Below are positions 52,548-61,287 of a DNA stretch of 64,000 bases, one piece after another. A program made the translations under genes and the position numbers. The stretch covers positions 62,001 to 126,000 of the forward strand of contig NZ_SLUB01000008.1 in the NCBI RefSeq assembly GCF_004799755.1, read 5' to 3'. Source of the DNA: Bacillus timonensis. Lineage in GTDB: Bacteria; Bacillota; Bacilli; Bacillales; Bacillaceae_L. Position 1 is the first letter of the stretch. Each line of letters starts with the position of its first letter. Below the pieces are notes generated by a model that worked only from the letters and a program-made list of their open reading frames with translations, searched no databases and had not been told where the DNA came from.

Positions 52548-54362
52548 TTATTCGTAAAGACCCTCTAATTCCTCAATTAAATCACCAACATAAGCAACTG
52601 CTTTGCGAATTGCATCTGGTTTAGACATGTCAACACCAGCATATTTCATTAATTCAAGTGGTTTCATAGTACCGCCAGCTTTTAAAACCTCAATCCAGCG
52701 ATCAACTACTGGTTGACCTTCTTCTTTTATTAACTGTGCAACAGCGGTAGAAGCCGTTAACCCTGCGGAATACGTATATGGATAAAGGCCCATATAATAA
52801 TGTGGTTGACGCATCCAAGTTAAGCTAGCTGCATCATCAATTTCCACAGCATCTCCCCAGAAGGATTTTAATACCTCACCTTTAATTGTACTTAATGCAG
52901 GAGCTGTGATTGGTTTTCCGCTTTCAGCTAATGCATATACACGACGTTGGTATTCACCTTCAAGGAGGTGGGTTACAAAGTTATGATAATAAGTTCCTAG
53001 TAACTGTAGAATGACCCATCGCTTCATTCTCTTATCATCTGTTTTCGATAACAGATGTTCAGCAAGAAGTAATTCGTTCATAGTGGATGGAGCTTCGATA
53101 AAGTAAGTTGATGGACGTGTGTTTCCAACCCGTTGATTTCCATTCGCATAATAAAAATGTCCCGCATGCCCTAACTCATGAGCTAATATGAACGCACCAC
53201 GCATTGTATCAGTCCACGTAATTAAAATATATGGATGGGCACCATACGGACTTGAGCAAAATGCACCAGTTGATTTCCCAACGTTAGCAGGGAGGTCAAC
53301 CCAGCGCTCTGTTAGACCTTTTTCCATGATTGCACTATACTCAGGACCCATAACCTGTAAAGCCTCAAGAATCGTTTTTGCCGCCTCTTCATAGGTTGTT
53401 TTTGGATTGAAATTAGGGTCAAGTGGTGCTTTTAAATCGCTAAAATGCATTTTTTCCAGCCCAAGCACGCGTTGCTTAAGCTTCGCGAATTTGCGCATAT
53501 GTGGCGCAAGCTCCGTTTGAATAATGTCTAATTGATTTTTGTACATTTCTAATGTTACCTGCTGTGGATGCAAGAGCATATGGGTAACAGATTCATAGTT
53601 GCGCAGTTTAGATAGTGTAACTTGTTTCGTTACTTCTGTTGCATAGGCAGCAGCAAATGTATTTTGATATTTTTTCAATGTATCAGAAAAAGCCTTAAAC
53701 GCATTCTTTCTAATCGTTGGATTTTCAGATAGTTCATAACGATCCTCAAATAACGCAAAAGAGAGTGGGAGCTCATTTCCTTCACCATCCATAAAAGAAG
53801 GGAAGGTCATATCAGATGCTTTGCTCCGTTGATAAATCATATATGGTGCGTTATGGACTTCCCCTAGAGCAGCCAGCGCTTCTTCTGTCTCAGGTGATAG
53901 GGTATGTGGCTTTTTCTCCAAAATCACATTTAAATTATTTTGAAAAACCTCTAATTCTTTCTCTTTACTTATGAATTGTTCAATTGTGCCCTCTGGTAAA
54001 GCAAGGATTTCAGCCTCAATAAACGATAGCGCTGCACCAATCCCTGAAAAAATGGCCGATACTCTAGCTGCATTACCTTGATTTTCGGGATTTGTCGCAT
54101 CCTCATTAAAACGCAAACTTGCATAAGTACCTACCAAAATCATTCGTTTGCGAAGTTCTTCCTCAGCAAGTAAACAATCTAAAAATGTCTTAGCATCTTT
54201 ACCTAATTGCCCTTTATATTTTGTAACTGTTGAAATGTCGGTCTCAATAGCAGCTAATTCTTGTTCCCATGCCTCAACTGAAGGAAACAAGTCCTCAAGC
54301 TTCCAAGTTTGTTCAACAGGTACCTCTGCACGAGTTAATAACTTTTCTTTAACCTTCGTCAT
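52548..54362 (-). CDS. pepF: Oligoendopeptidase F (PepF)
   Basis: Cytoplasmic M3-family zinc peptidase, 604 aa. Zinc site HELGH at 395-399 (ILAHELGHAGHF), third ligand Glu in the following helix (IEAPSTMNELLLAEHLL), substrate-contact region near the C-terminus with PHYYMGLYPYTYSAGL. PepF breaks down medium-size peptides such as signal peptides or pheromones; in Bacillus a plasmid form affects sporulation signals. Start ATG at 54362 behind AAGGGGG. Confidence 0.93.
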   Translation of the reverse strand: MTKVKEKLLTRAEVPVEQTWKLEDLFPSVEAWEQELAAIETDISTVTKYKGQLGKDAKTFLDCLLAEEELRKRMILVGTYASLRFNEDATNPENQGNAARVSAIFSGIGAALSFIEAEILALPEGTIEQFISKEKELEVFQNNLNVILEKKPHTLSPETEEALAALGEVHNAPYMIYQRSKASDMTFPSFMDGEGNELPLSFALFEDRYELSENPTIRKNAFKAFSDTLKKYQNTFAAAYATEVTKQVTLSKLRNYESVTHMLLHPQQVTLEMYKNQLDIIQTELAPHMRKFAKLKQRVLGLEKMHFSDLKAPLDPNFNPKTTYEEAAKTILEALQVMGPEYSAIMEKGLTERWVDLPANVGKSTGAFCSSPYGAHPYILITWTDTMRGAFILAHELGHAGHFYYANGNQRVGNTRPSTYFIEAPSTMNELLLAEHLLSKTDDKRMKRWVILQLLGTYYHNFVTHLLEGEYQRRVYALAESGKPITAPALSTIKGEVLKSFWGDAVEIDDAASLTWMRQPHYYMGLYPYTYSAGLTASTAVAQLIKEEGQPVVDRWIEVLKAGGTMKPLELMKYAGVDMSKPDAIRKAVAYVGDLIEELEGLYE

Positions 54363-54530
54363 GATATAACCCCCTTAAGAAATACTTCGATACACTAACA
54401 ATTTTCATTATACCTGAAATGATAGAAAAGTTAATAGTATTTTTAGATAGTTTTTATGAAAACTTAAAAAGTTCCTGTGAACTTTTACCCTTAGCCCCTT
54501 AATGATAAAAAGAACAATAAATAAAATATG

Positions 54531-54570
54531 AAACGAGCAGACCCGATTCTTTGGATTTGCTCGTTTTTAT
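54531..54570 (-). terminator. Terminator of corA
   Basis: Minus strand: AAACGAGCA (54566-54558) pairs with TGCTCGTTT (54539-54531) across a long loop. Confidence 0.6.
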
Positions 54571-54582
54571 GGTTACTAACTA

Positions 54583-55533
54583 CTATTTAAACCAACCTTT
54601 TTGTTTAAACCAAACAAACATCCCAACTCCAATGACAATCATAATTGCTTGGATCACAAAATACCCATATTTATATGTAATTTCGGGCATATATGTGAAA
54701 TTCATGCCGTATATCCCGGCAATGAAAGTGAGTGGCATAAAGATAGTTGTGATGACGGTTAATATCCGCATCACTTTATTTGTTTGGTGTGAATTCAGAG
54801 ACAAATAGCTATCGCGGATATCAGCTGTTAACTCTCGACTCGCATCAATTTTTTCAGTAAGACGTAACAAGTGATCATGGATATCATGGAAATATTCAAT
54901 CCGGTGCTGTAAGATATCAAGACGATGAGAATTGATAATCCGATACACCAAATCGCGCATTGGTGTAACGGTATGACGTAATGTTAGCAAATGATGTCTT
55001 GTTTCAAAAAGCTCATCAAGTAGCTCTTCCATTGATTTTTCATTCGAATTGTCCTCAATTTCATTTAATGTATCTTCTAATTGGTAAACAAACGGAAAAT
55101 AATTATCAACTAGCTTGTCAATGATGTGATATAACACAAGGGAGGGATCCCATTTCTCAACTTCTTCCGTTACGATTAACCGGTTCCACACATCGTTCAC
55201 TTCATTCGATTCCATCAAATGAAAAGTCACTATATATTCTTCGCCAAGAAACATATTAATTTCTTCCTTTTCCATCGTCTCCTGATGAAGGCTGTGCGAA
55301 ACAAAGAATGTATTTGTTTCATAAAAATCTAATTTCGGACGTTGCAAGACATGGATACAATCTTCAATTGCCAGCGGATGAAATTGGAGAGTACGTGATA
55401 ATTCTTCGATTTCCGTTTCAGTTGGTCGATTAAAATCAATCCAATACCACTTCCATTCGGTGTTTTTTATTTCTGAAATAGGAACATCTGTCATACGCTC
55501 ATTTTTATGTGTAATAGCAGTAATGCGAATCAT
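54583..55533 (-). CDS. corA: CorA-family Mg2+/Co2+ channel
   Basis: 316 aa. A cytoplasmic N-terminal domain (about 1-250) is followed by two C-terminal membrane helices; the selectivity motif GMNF is at IYGMNFTYMPE between them, and the basic tail KQKGWFK ends the protein. It forms a pentamer for divalent cation uptake. Start ATG at 55533, with no strong ribosome binding site (GAGGTAATTTT). Confidence 0.9.
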   Translation of the reverse strand: MIRITAITHKNERMTDVPISEIKNTEWKWYWIDFNRPTETEIEELSRTLQFHPLAIEDCIHVLQRPKLDFYETNTFFVSHSLHQETMEKEEINMFLGEEYIVTFHLMESNEVNDVWNRLIVTEEVEKWDPSLVLYHIIDKLVDNYFPFVYQLEDTLNEIEDNSNEKSMEELLDELFETRHHLLTLRHTVTPMRDLVYRIINSHRLDILQHRIEYFHDIHDHLLRLTEKIDASRELTADIRDSYLSLNSHQTNKVMRILTVITTIFMPLTFIAGIYGMNFTYMPEITYKYGYFVIQAIMIVIGVGMFVWFKQKGWFK

Positions 55534-55647
55534 AAAATTACCTCATTCATATGTTGTGGCAATGTATTTGTTTGAACAAACATCATCTTTTCTTTTCCAT
55601 TTTCTGTAGTATAATAGAATAATTCTAGGCTAAAAGGGGAAGACAAA

Positions 55648-56982
55648 ATGAAATCAAAACCATTTGTTTTAGTAAGTATTGTGCTTGCAATGCTTATTAG
55701 TGCTATGGATACAACAATCCTTCAAACAACAGCCCCAACGATAGCAGAAACGCTAGGCGGGTATAAGTTATATGGATGGATGTTTGCCATATATGTATTA
55801 TTTTCTACTGTTTCCTTACCAATATTCGGGAAACTTGCCGATATTTATGGAAGAAAAAAAATCTTTAGCATCTCTATTATTCTCTTTACGATAGGTTCGT
55901 TACTATGCGGTTTAGCTGATTCAATGGTTGAATTAATCGTATATCGAGGTATTCAGGGACTAGGTGCTGGTGGGGTTTCACCATTAACAATGATCATTGC
56001 TGGTGACTTGTATTCAATCGAAAAACGAGGGAAAATTCAAGGGTTCTTTTCAGCAATGTGGGGAGTTTCGGCTGTCATTGCACCACTTATAGGTGGCTTT
56101 TTCGTTGAAACGATGTCTTGGCGTTGGATTTTCTTTATCAATATACCAATTGGGATTATCGTATTATTATGTTTAATTCCATATCAAGAACACATTACGA
56201 AGGATAAAAATCCTCTGAACTATCTCAGCGCATTTCTTTTTACAGGAAGTATGCTAGCATTTTTAATGAACACCATTACAACAGAAAATTTAGTAATCTA
56301 TAATTTAATCGGTGTTATTTTCCTAGTTGCATTTATCTTCGCTGAGAATAAATCGGATAAGCGTTTTATCCCAATTGAGATTCTGAAGAATAAAAATATC
56401 TCATGGATGAATATTAATGGCGTCTTGATTTTCTTAAGCATTTTCTCGTTTCAGAGTTATGTTCCGTTATTTATGCAAAAGGTGCAAGGAATTTCAATTA
56501 CGGTAAGTGGACTCGTTCTATTTGGGATGAGTGCAGCCTGGATGTTTGCATCTGTTCCTTCAGGGAAGCTAATCATGAAATATGGGTACCGCAATACGAT
56601 ATTCTTTGGAAATGCGTTGCTCGTGCTTTCTGCAGTTATGGCACTCTTTATGAACAAAGACACAAGCTTCTTATATATATTTGCAATTCTAACAATTCAA
56701 GGTTTTGCATTCGGGTTGGTAGTGACAATTGGAACCATTGGCTCACAGGAATTGGCAGAAGCACACCAAAAAGGAATGTCGACAAGTCTTCATTTCTTTG
56801 CAAGAAACATTGGTACAACGTTTGGTGCAAGTATCATGGGGATGCTGATTACTAGTCAGACCGATGTTGCACAAGGTATGCATTATTTGAATTTGTATAT
56901 GTTAATTGCCGTCACCGCTGCGACAATCATTAGCTTTTTGGCTAGCCAAAAATTATACTCTCACAATCTACAAAAACAGTAA
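55648..56982 (+). CDS. MFS drug exporter (EmrB/DHA2-like)
   Basis: 444 aa with about twelve to fourteen hydrophobic segments. DHA-type motif C region and the loop 2-3 motif A (GKLADIYGRKKIF) are present; the N-terminal MDTTILQTTAPTIAE is the characteristic DHA2 first helix. It exports drugs or other small molecules using the proton gradient. Start ATG behind AAGGGGAAG, with TATAAT at 55612 as a good -10. Single-gene unit with terminator at 56983. Confidence 0.88.
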   Translation: MKSKPFVLVSIVLAMLISAMDTTILQTTAPTIAETLGGYKLYGWMFAIYVLFSTVSLPIFGKLADIYGRKKIFSISIILFTIGSLLCGLADSMVELIVYRGIQGLGAGGVSPLTMIIAGDLYSIEKRGKIQGFFSAMWGVSAVIAPLIGGFFVETMSWRWIFFINIPIGIIVLLCLIPYQEHITKDKNPLNYLSAFLFTGSMLAFLMNTITTENLVIYNLIGVIFLVAFIFAENKSDKRFIPIEILKNKNISWMNINGVLIFLSIFSFQSYVPLFMQKVQGISITVSGLVLFGMSAAWMFASVPSGKLIMKYGYRNTIFFGNALLVLSAVMALFMNKDTSFLYIFAILTIQGFAFGLVVTIGTIGSQELAEAHQKGMSTSLHFFARNIGTTFGASIMGMLITSQTDVAQGMHYLNLYMLIAVTAATIISFLASQKLYSHNLQKQ

Positions 56983-57016
56983 AACATCAAGAGCTCTTGC
57001 TTTTGATGTTTTTTAT
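56983..57016 (+). terminator. Terminator after the MFS gene
   Basis: ACATCAA pairs with TTGATGT and an internal AAGAGCTCTT palindrome extends it, then TTTTTT. Confidence 0.75.
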
Positions 57017-57099
57017 CTATAATAATAGTTAATTTTATTGTATGATAAAAATAATTCGGATAGTGAAATAATTGTTTCGTACATAACTTGGAGGCTCTT

Positions 57100-58866
57100 A
57101 TGTTAAGAATGCTAGCGTATTTAAAACCTTATCGACTAGCCATTTCAGTCGCACTTGGATTAACATTTGTTGAACTTGCTGTGGAACTCTTGCAACCGTT
57201 ATTAATTGCAAAGGTGATTGACGATGGTATTTTACAAAAAGATCTTTCTGTAGTCATGAAGTGGGGCGGAATTATGGTCGGAATCTCACTTCTCGCTTTT
57301 ATCTCTGGAATTACGAATTCCTTTTTTGCTTCTCACACAAGTCAAAGCTTTGCTTTTGACGTAAGAAAAGAATTGTTTGGAAAAATCCAATCTTTTTCCT
57401 TCGCCAATCTTCAAAAATTCGAAACAGCTTCTTTAATAACGAGAATGACAAATGATGTGACCCAGTTACAAAACACGGTGTTTATGAGTTTGCGTATCGC
57501 AATGCGTGCACCAATGCTAATCATTTTTGGGATGATCATGGCTTTCCTTGTAAATGCAAAGCTGGCTATGATGCTCATCGTTACAACTCCATTTTTAATT
57601 TTGTTTCTCATTTTCGTCATGTCAAAAGCAAGAATACTGTTCCAAGCAGTCCAGAAGAAATTAGATATCGTGAACGGTGTAATGCGAGAAAATCTTTCGG
57701 GGATGAGATTAATAAAAGCCTTTGTACGATGGGGACATGAAACGAAACGATTCTTTCATGCCAATGAAGACTTAAAGGAGCGAACAATTACTTCGCTTCG
57801 GCTTATCGAATTAACGATGCCAGTACTTTTACTATTAATGAATGGAAGTATTATCGCGATTCTTTGGTTTGGCAGCATTGATGTTAGTTCTGGAAACGTT
57901 CAGGTCGGCGAAGTTGTTGCAGTCATCAATTATACCACCCGAATTACTGGGGCTCTAGGTGTCTTTTCTTGGATTATCATGCATTTTTCACGAGCAAAAG
58001 CATCATCAGACCGTCTCGTTGATGTATTAGATACGGAGGTTAATTTAGTTGAATCGAATAAAAATCTACTAACTGTACCACATGCAAAGGGGAAGATCAC
58101 GTTTAGACATGTTGATTTCAGGTACCCAGGAACGAATGCATGGGTGTTACAGGATATCTCATTTTCGATTCAACCAGGCGAAACGGTTGCAATTCTAGGT
58201 GCGACAGGCTCAGGTAAAACGTCTTTGTTTCAATTAATTCCACGTTTATATGATGTTGACCATGGAAGTGTTCAGATAGACGACATTGATGTGAAGGATC
58301 GAAAGCTTGACGAATTACGAAAGCAAATCGGTTATGTACCACAGGAGGCGTTATTGTTTACTGGCACAATTAAGGAGAATATCCGCTGGGGCAAACAGGA
58401 CGCGACGATGGAAGAGATTATTGAAGCGGCAAAGCGAGCCCAAATTCATGAAACCATTGAGAAGCTTCCCTTACAATACGATACTGTCATCGGTCAAAAG
58501 GGCGTGAACCTATCTGGTGGGCAAAAGCAACGAATTTCAATCGCAAGAGCACTTGTTCGCAACCCGAAAATCTTATTACTTGATGATAGTACAAGTGCGC
58601 TCGACCTTAGAACAGAAGCTAACCTTCTTGAAGAATTAAAAAATTACACATGTACGACCTTAATCATTACTTCAAAAGTATACACAGCTATGGCAACCGA
58701 TACCATTTTACTGATGGAAGATGGAAAATCACTAGCTACCGGAAGTCATGAAGAGCTATTACAATCCTCAGCTTTTTATCAAAAGGTCTATCATACTCAA
58801 TTTGGAGAGGAGGGACAAGCTTATGTCGGCGCGAATGAATTGTCCGAAACAAAATCATGGGGATAA
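57100..58866 (+). CDS. Heterodimeric ABC exporter, subunit with degenerate ATP site
   Basis: 588 aa half-transporter: six-helix membrane domain (1-310), then a nucleotide-binding domain. Walker A GATGSGKT (367-374), signature LSGGQ (471-475), Walker B ILLLDD (491-496). The catalytic Glu is Asp496 and the H-loop His is Ser525 (LIITSKVYT), so this domain's own site cannot hydrolyse ATP well. Start moved from TTG 57088 to ATG 57100 behind GGAGG. It overlaps the partner gene by 44 bases. Similar to the YfiB/YfiC and BmrCD exporters; substrate unknown. Confidence 0.88.
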   Translation: MLRMLAYLKPYRLAISVALGLTFVELAVELLQPLLIAKVIDDGILQKDLSVVMKWGGIMVGISLLAFISGITNSFFASHTSQSFAFDVRKELFGKIQSFSFANLQKFETASLITRMTNDVTQLQNTVFMSLRIAMRAPMLIIFGMIMAFLVNAKLAMMLIVTTPFLILFLIFVMSKARILFQAVQKKLDIVNGVMRENLSGMRLIKAFVRWGHETKRFFHANEDLKERTITSLRLIELTMPVLLLLMNGSIIAILWFGSIDVSSGNVQVGEVVAVINYTTRITGALGVFSWIIMHFSRAKASSDRLVDVLDTEVNLVESNKNLLTVPHAKGKITFRHVDFRYPGTNAWVLQDISFSIQPGETVAILGATGSGKTSLFQLIPRLYDVDHGSVQIDDIDVKDRKLDELRKQIGYVPQEALLFTGTIKENIRWGKQDATMEEIIEAAKRAQIHETIEKLPLQYDTVIGQKGVNLSGGQKQRISIARALVRNPKILLLDDSTSALDLRTEANLLEELKNYTCTTLIITSKVYTAMATDTILLMEDGKSLATGSHEELLQSSAFYQKVYHTQFGEEGQAYVGANELSETKSWG

Positions 58867-60619
58867 ACCGCAGCAAGCAAAAGATAGAATAGGGACTGTA
58901 AAAAGAATTTGGTCTTATCTTGCGGTCAATCATAAATTATTGATTGCCGTACTTGCCATGGTCGTCGCAAGCTCAGGACTCGGTCTCCTCAGTCCGTTCT
59001 TATTAGGAAAAGGGATAGATGACTACATCGTTTCAAAGGATCATATAGGGATCCTTGTTCTATTACTTGGACTAGGAGTAGTTTATATTCTTCATTCCTT
59101 ATCATTATGGTATCAAGCCTATTGGATGGTAGGCATTGCTCAAAATACCGTATTCTCGATGAGAACGGAGCTTTTTGAACAATTGCATCGTTTACCGATT
59201 CACTTTTTCGATAAACGGCAACATGGGGAACTCATGAGCCGAGTTACAAATGATATCGAAAATGTAAGCTCAACATTGAATACTTCCGTTATTCAAATAT
59301 TTTCAAGTTTACTAACATTAATTGGTACAGTTGGAATTATGCTTTGGCTGAGCCCGCTGTTAACCTTAATCACGATGATTATTATTCCAATCATGTTTTT
59401 CGGAATAAAGTGGATCACGAAACGAACGGGAAAGCTCTTTAAAGAACAGCAGCGTTATTTAGGGGAACTAAACGGGTATATTGAGGAAACAATTTCAGGT
59501 CAGAGAATTGTAAAGACGTTTTCACAGGAAGAAACAGTGATGAACGACTTCTTAGGAAAGAGTGAAAAGCTAAAGAAAGCGGGCTATTTTGCACAAGCTT
59601 ATTCTGGTTTTATTCCGAAGCTAATGAACGTATTAAATAACTTAAGCTTTGCAATAATTGCCGGGATTGGTGGGATACTCGCATTGAATGGCCATATCAC
59701 AATTGGAACAATTGTCATTTTTGCTGAGTACTCGAGACAATTTACTCGTCCACTTAATGACTTGGCTAATCAATTTAATACATTACTGTCAGCCATTGCG
59801 GGTGCCGAGCGTGTGTTTGCTATTTTAGATGAAGAAGTTGAGGCTAAGGATGAAAGCAAAGCACAAAGAGTAAACCAAATTCAAGGTAATGTTGAATTTG
59901 ATCATGTTACTTTTTCTTATGAAAAAGATGGAAACACCATTACCGATGTGTCATTTGAGGTAAATGCCGGACAATCAGTGGCCTTTGTCGGACCAACTGG
60001 AGCTGGGAAAACAACGATTATTAATTTATTGTCTCGATTTTACGAGCCCGATTCAGGTTCAATTCTAATAGATGGGCTCAATACGTCATCGATCACAAGG
60101 GAAAGCCTCCGTCAAAATATGGGCTTTGTGTTACAGGATACGTATTTGTTTCAAGCATCAATCATAGATAATATTCGTTATGGGAGACTGGATGCAACCG
60201 ATGAAGAGGTAATTGAAGCAGCCAAATTAGCAAATGCTCATTCCTTTATCATGAAATTACCTAATCAATACATGACGATTTTGAACCAAGATGGAAGTGG
60301 AATCAGCCAAGGACAAAAGCAGCTTCTTTCGATTGCAAGAGCCATTCTTGCAAATCCGTCTATTCTTATTCTTGATGAAGCGACAAGTAGCATTGACACG
60401 GTTACAGAAATGAAAATACAAGAGGCACTACAGCGTTTGATGGTGGGAAAGACAAGTTTTATTATTGCCCATCGTTTGAATACGATTAAAAGAGCCGATC
60501 AAATCATTGTTTTAAATGAAGGAGAAATTGTAGAAAGAGGAACGCATGCTTCGCTTTTAGAACAAAAGGGATATTATTACACTCTACACAATCGTCAAGT
60601 AGAGAATCAGGCAATCTAG
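58823..60619 (+). CDS. Heterodimeric ABC exporter, catalytic subunit
   Basis: 598 aa. Same build: Walker A GPTGAGKT (390-397), Walker B ILILDE (514-519) with catalytic Glu519, H-loop His550 (IIAHR). Its signature is ISQGQ (494-498) rather than LSGGQ. In a heterodimer this signature faces the partner's Walker site (with Asp496/Ser525), so all deviations fall in one degenerate site, while this subunit's Walker pair with the partner's LSGGQ forms the active one. Start ATG 58823 (MSARMNCPKQNHGD) behind GGAGGGA, inside the end of the partner gene. Confidence 0.88.
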   Translation: MSARMNCPKQNHGDKPQQAKDRIGTVKRIWSYLAVNHKLLIAVLAMVVASSGLGLLSPFLLGKGIDDYIVSKDHIGILVLLLGLGVVYILHSLSLWYQAYWMVGIAQNTVFSMRTELFEQLHRLPIHFFDKRQHGELMSRVTNDIENVSSTLNTSVIQIFSSLLTLIGTVGIMLWLSPLLTLITMIIIPIMFFGIKWITKRTGKLFKEQQRYLGELNGYIEETISGQRIVKTFSQEETVMNDFLGKSEKLKKAGYFAQAYSGFIPKLMNVLNNLSFAIIAGIGGILALNGHITIGTIVIFAEYSRQFTRPLNDLANQFNTLLSAIAGAERVFAILDEEVEAKDESKAQRVNQIQGNVEFDHVTFSYEKDGNTITDVSFEVNAGQSVAFVGPTGAGKTTIINLLSRFYEPDSGSILIDGLNTSSITRESLRQNMGFVLQDTYLFQASIIDNIRYGRLDATDEEVIEAAKLANAHSFIMKLPNQYMTILNQDGSGISQGQKQLLSIARAILANPSILILDEATSSIDTVTEMKIQEALQRLMVGKTSFIIAHRLNTIKRADQIIVLNEGEIVERGTHASLLEQKGYYYTLHNRQVENQAI

Positions 60620-60715
60620 TTTCTAAATTATTTTTTGACCAAAAATTACCTTTTATATTCTATTCGTTATCTTCAAAAGATAGGTCTAAATAAGAATTAA
60701 AGGGTGATGTCGAAA

Positions 60716-61162
60716 ATGAGGCATTTTAAAGCTCTCGGAATCAAATTTATTATCATATCAATTGTTCTCTTGTCGCTTTTTGGGATTTTCAGAGGCGCAT
60801 CTCTCGGAAATTTACTTTTAATAAGCCTTCTTGTAACAGGAATTTCATACCTCATAGGTGATTTGTTTACGTTACCGAAAATGGGGAATTTATTTGCTAC
60901 ATTGGCAGACTTCGGGTTATCATTTTTTTCAATCTGGCTGTTGAGCTATTTGTTTTTGGAAAACACCTCATCTTTAATTACAGCGTCCCTTACTGCTGCC
61001 GCTTTAATTACTGCTTGTGAGGCACTTTTCCATGCTTACATGCAAAACAAGGTGATCGGTGACAAAAAGCGGGAACAAGGAAGGCAACAGTTTAAACCAA
61101 GCTATCAAACAGAGATTGCGGAAGAATTCGAGCTAAAACCAAAAGACATAAAAAAGAAATAA
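60716..61162 (+). CDS. YndM-family membrane protein (DUF2512)
   Basis: 148 aa. Four hydrophobic segments (IKFIIISIVLLSLFGIF, LGNLLLISLLVTGISYLIGD, FGLSFFSIWLLSYLFL, ASLTAAALITACEALF) and a charged C-terminal tail (KKREQGRQQFKPSYQ ... KPKDIKKK). Start set at ATG 60716 (MRHFKALGIKF) seven bases after the GGTGAT part of the ribosome binding site. The family (YndM) is common in Bacillus; role unknown. Terminator at 61172. Confidence 0.8.
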   Translation: MRHFKALGIKFIIISIVLLSLFGIFRGASLGNLLLISLLVTGISYLIGDLFTLPKMGNLFATLADFGLSFFSIWLLSYLFLENTSSLITASLTAAALITACEALFHAYMQNKVIGDKKREQGRQQFKPSYQTEIAEEFELKPKDIKKK

Positions 61163-61171
61163 AATCGGATG

Positions 61172-61205
61172 TGGCTAAATCGTAACAGATTTAGTCTTTT
61201 TTTAT
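61172..61205 (+). terminator. Terminator after the YndM-like gene
   Basis: GGCTAAATC/GATTTAGTC stem with six-base loop, then TTTTTTT. Confidence 0.85.
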
Positions 61206-61287
61206 TGCTTTTTATTGAAGGATTCGTGCGATATTTGTTGAATATTGAAGAAAAGGAAGATTTTTACCAAGGGGAGAGACATAAATT

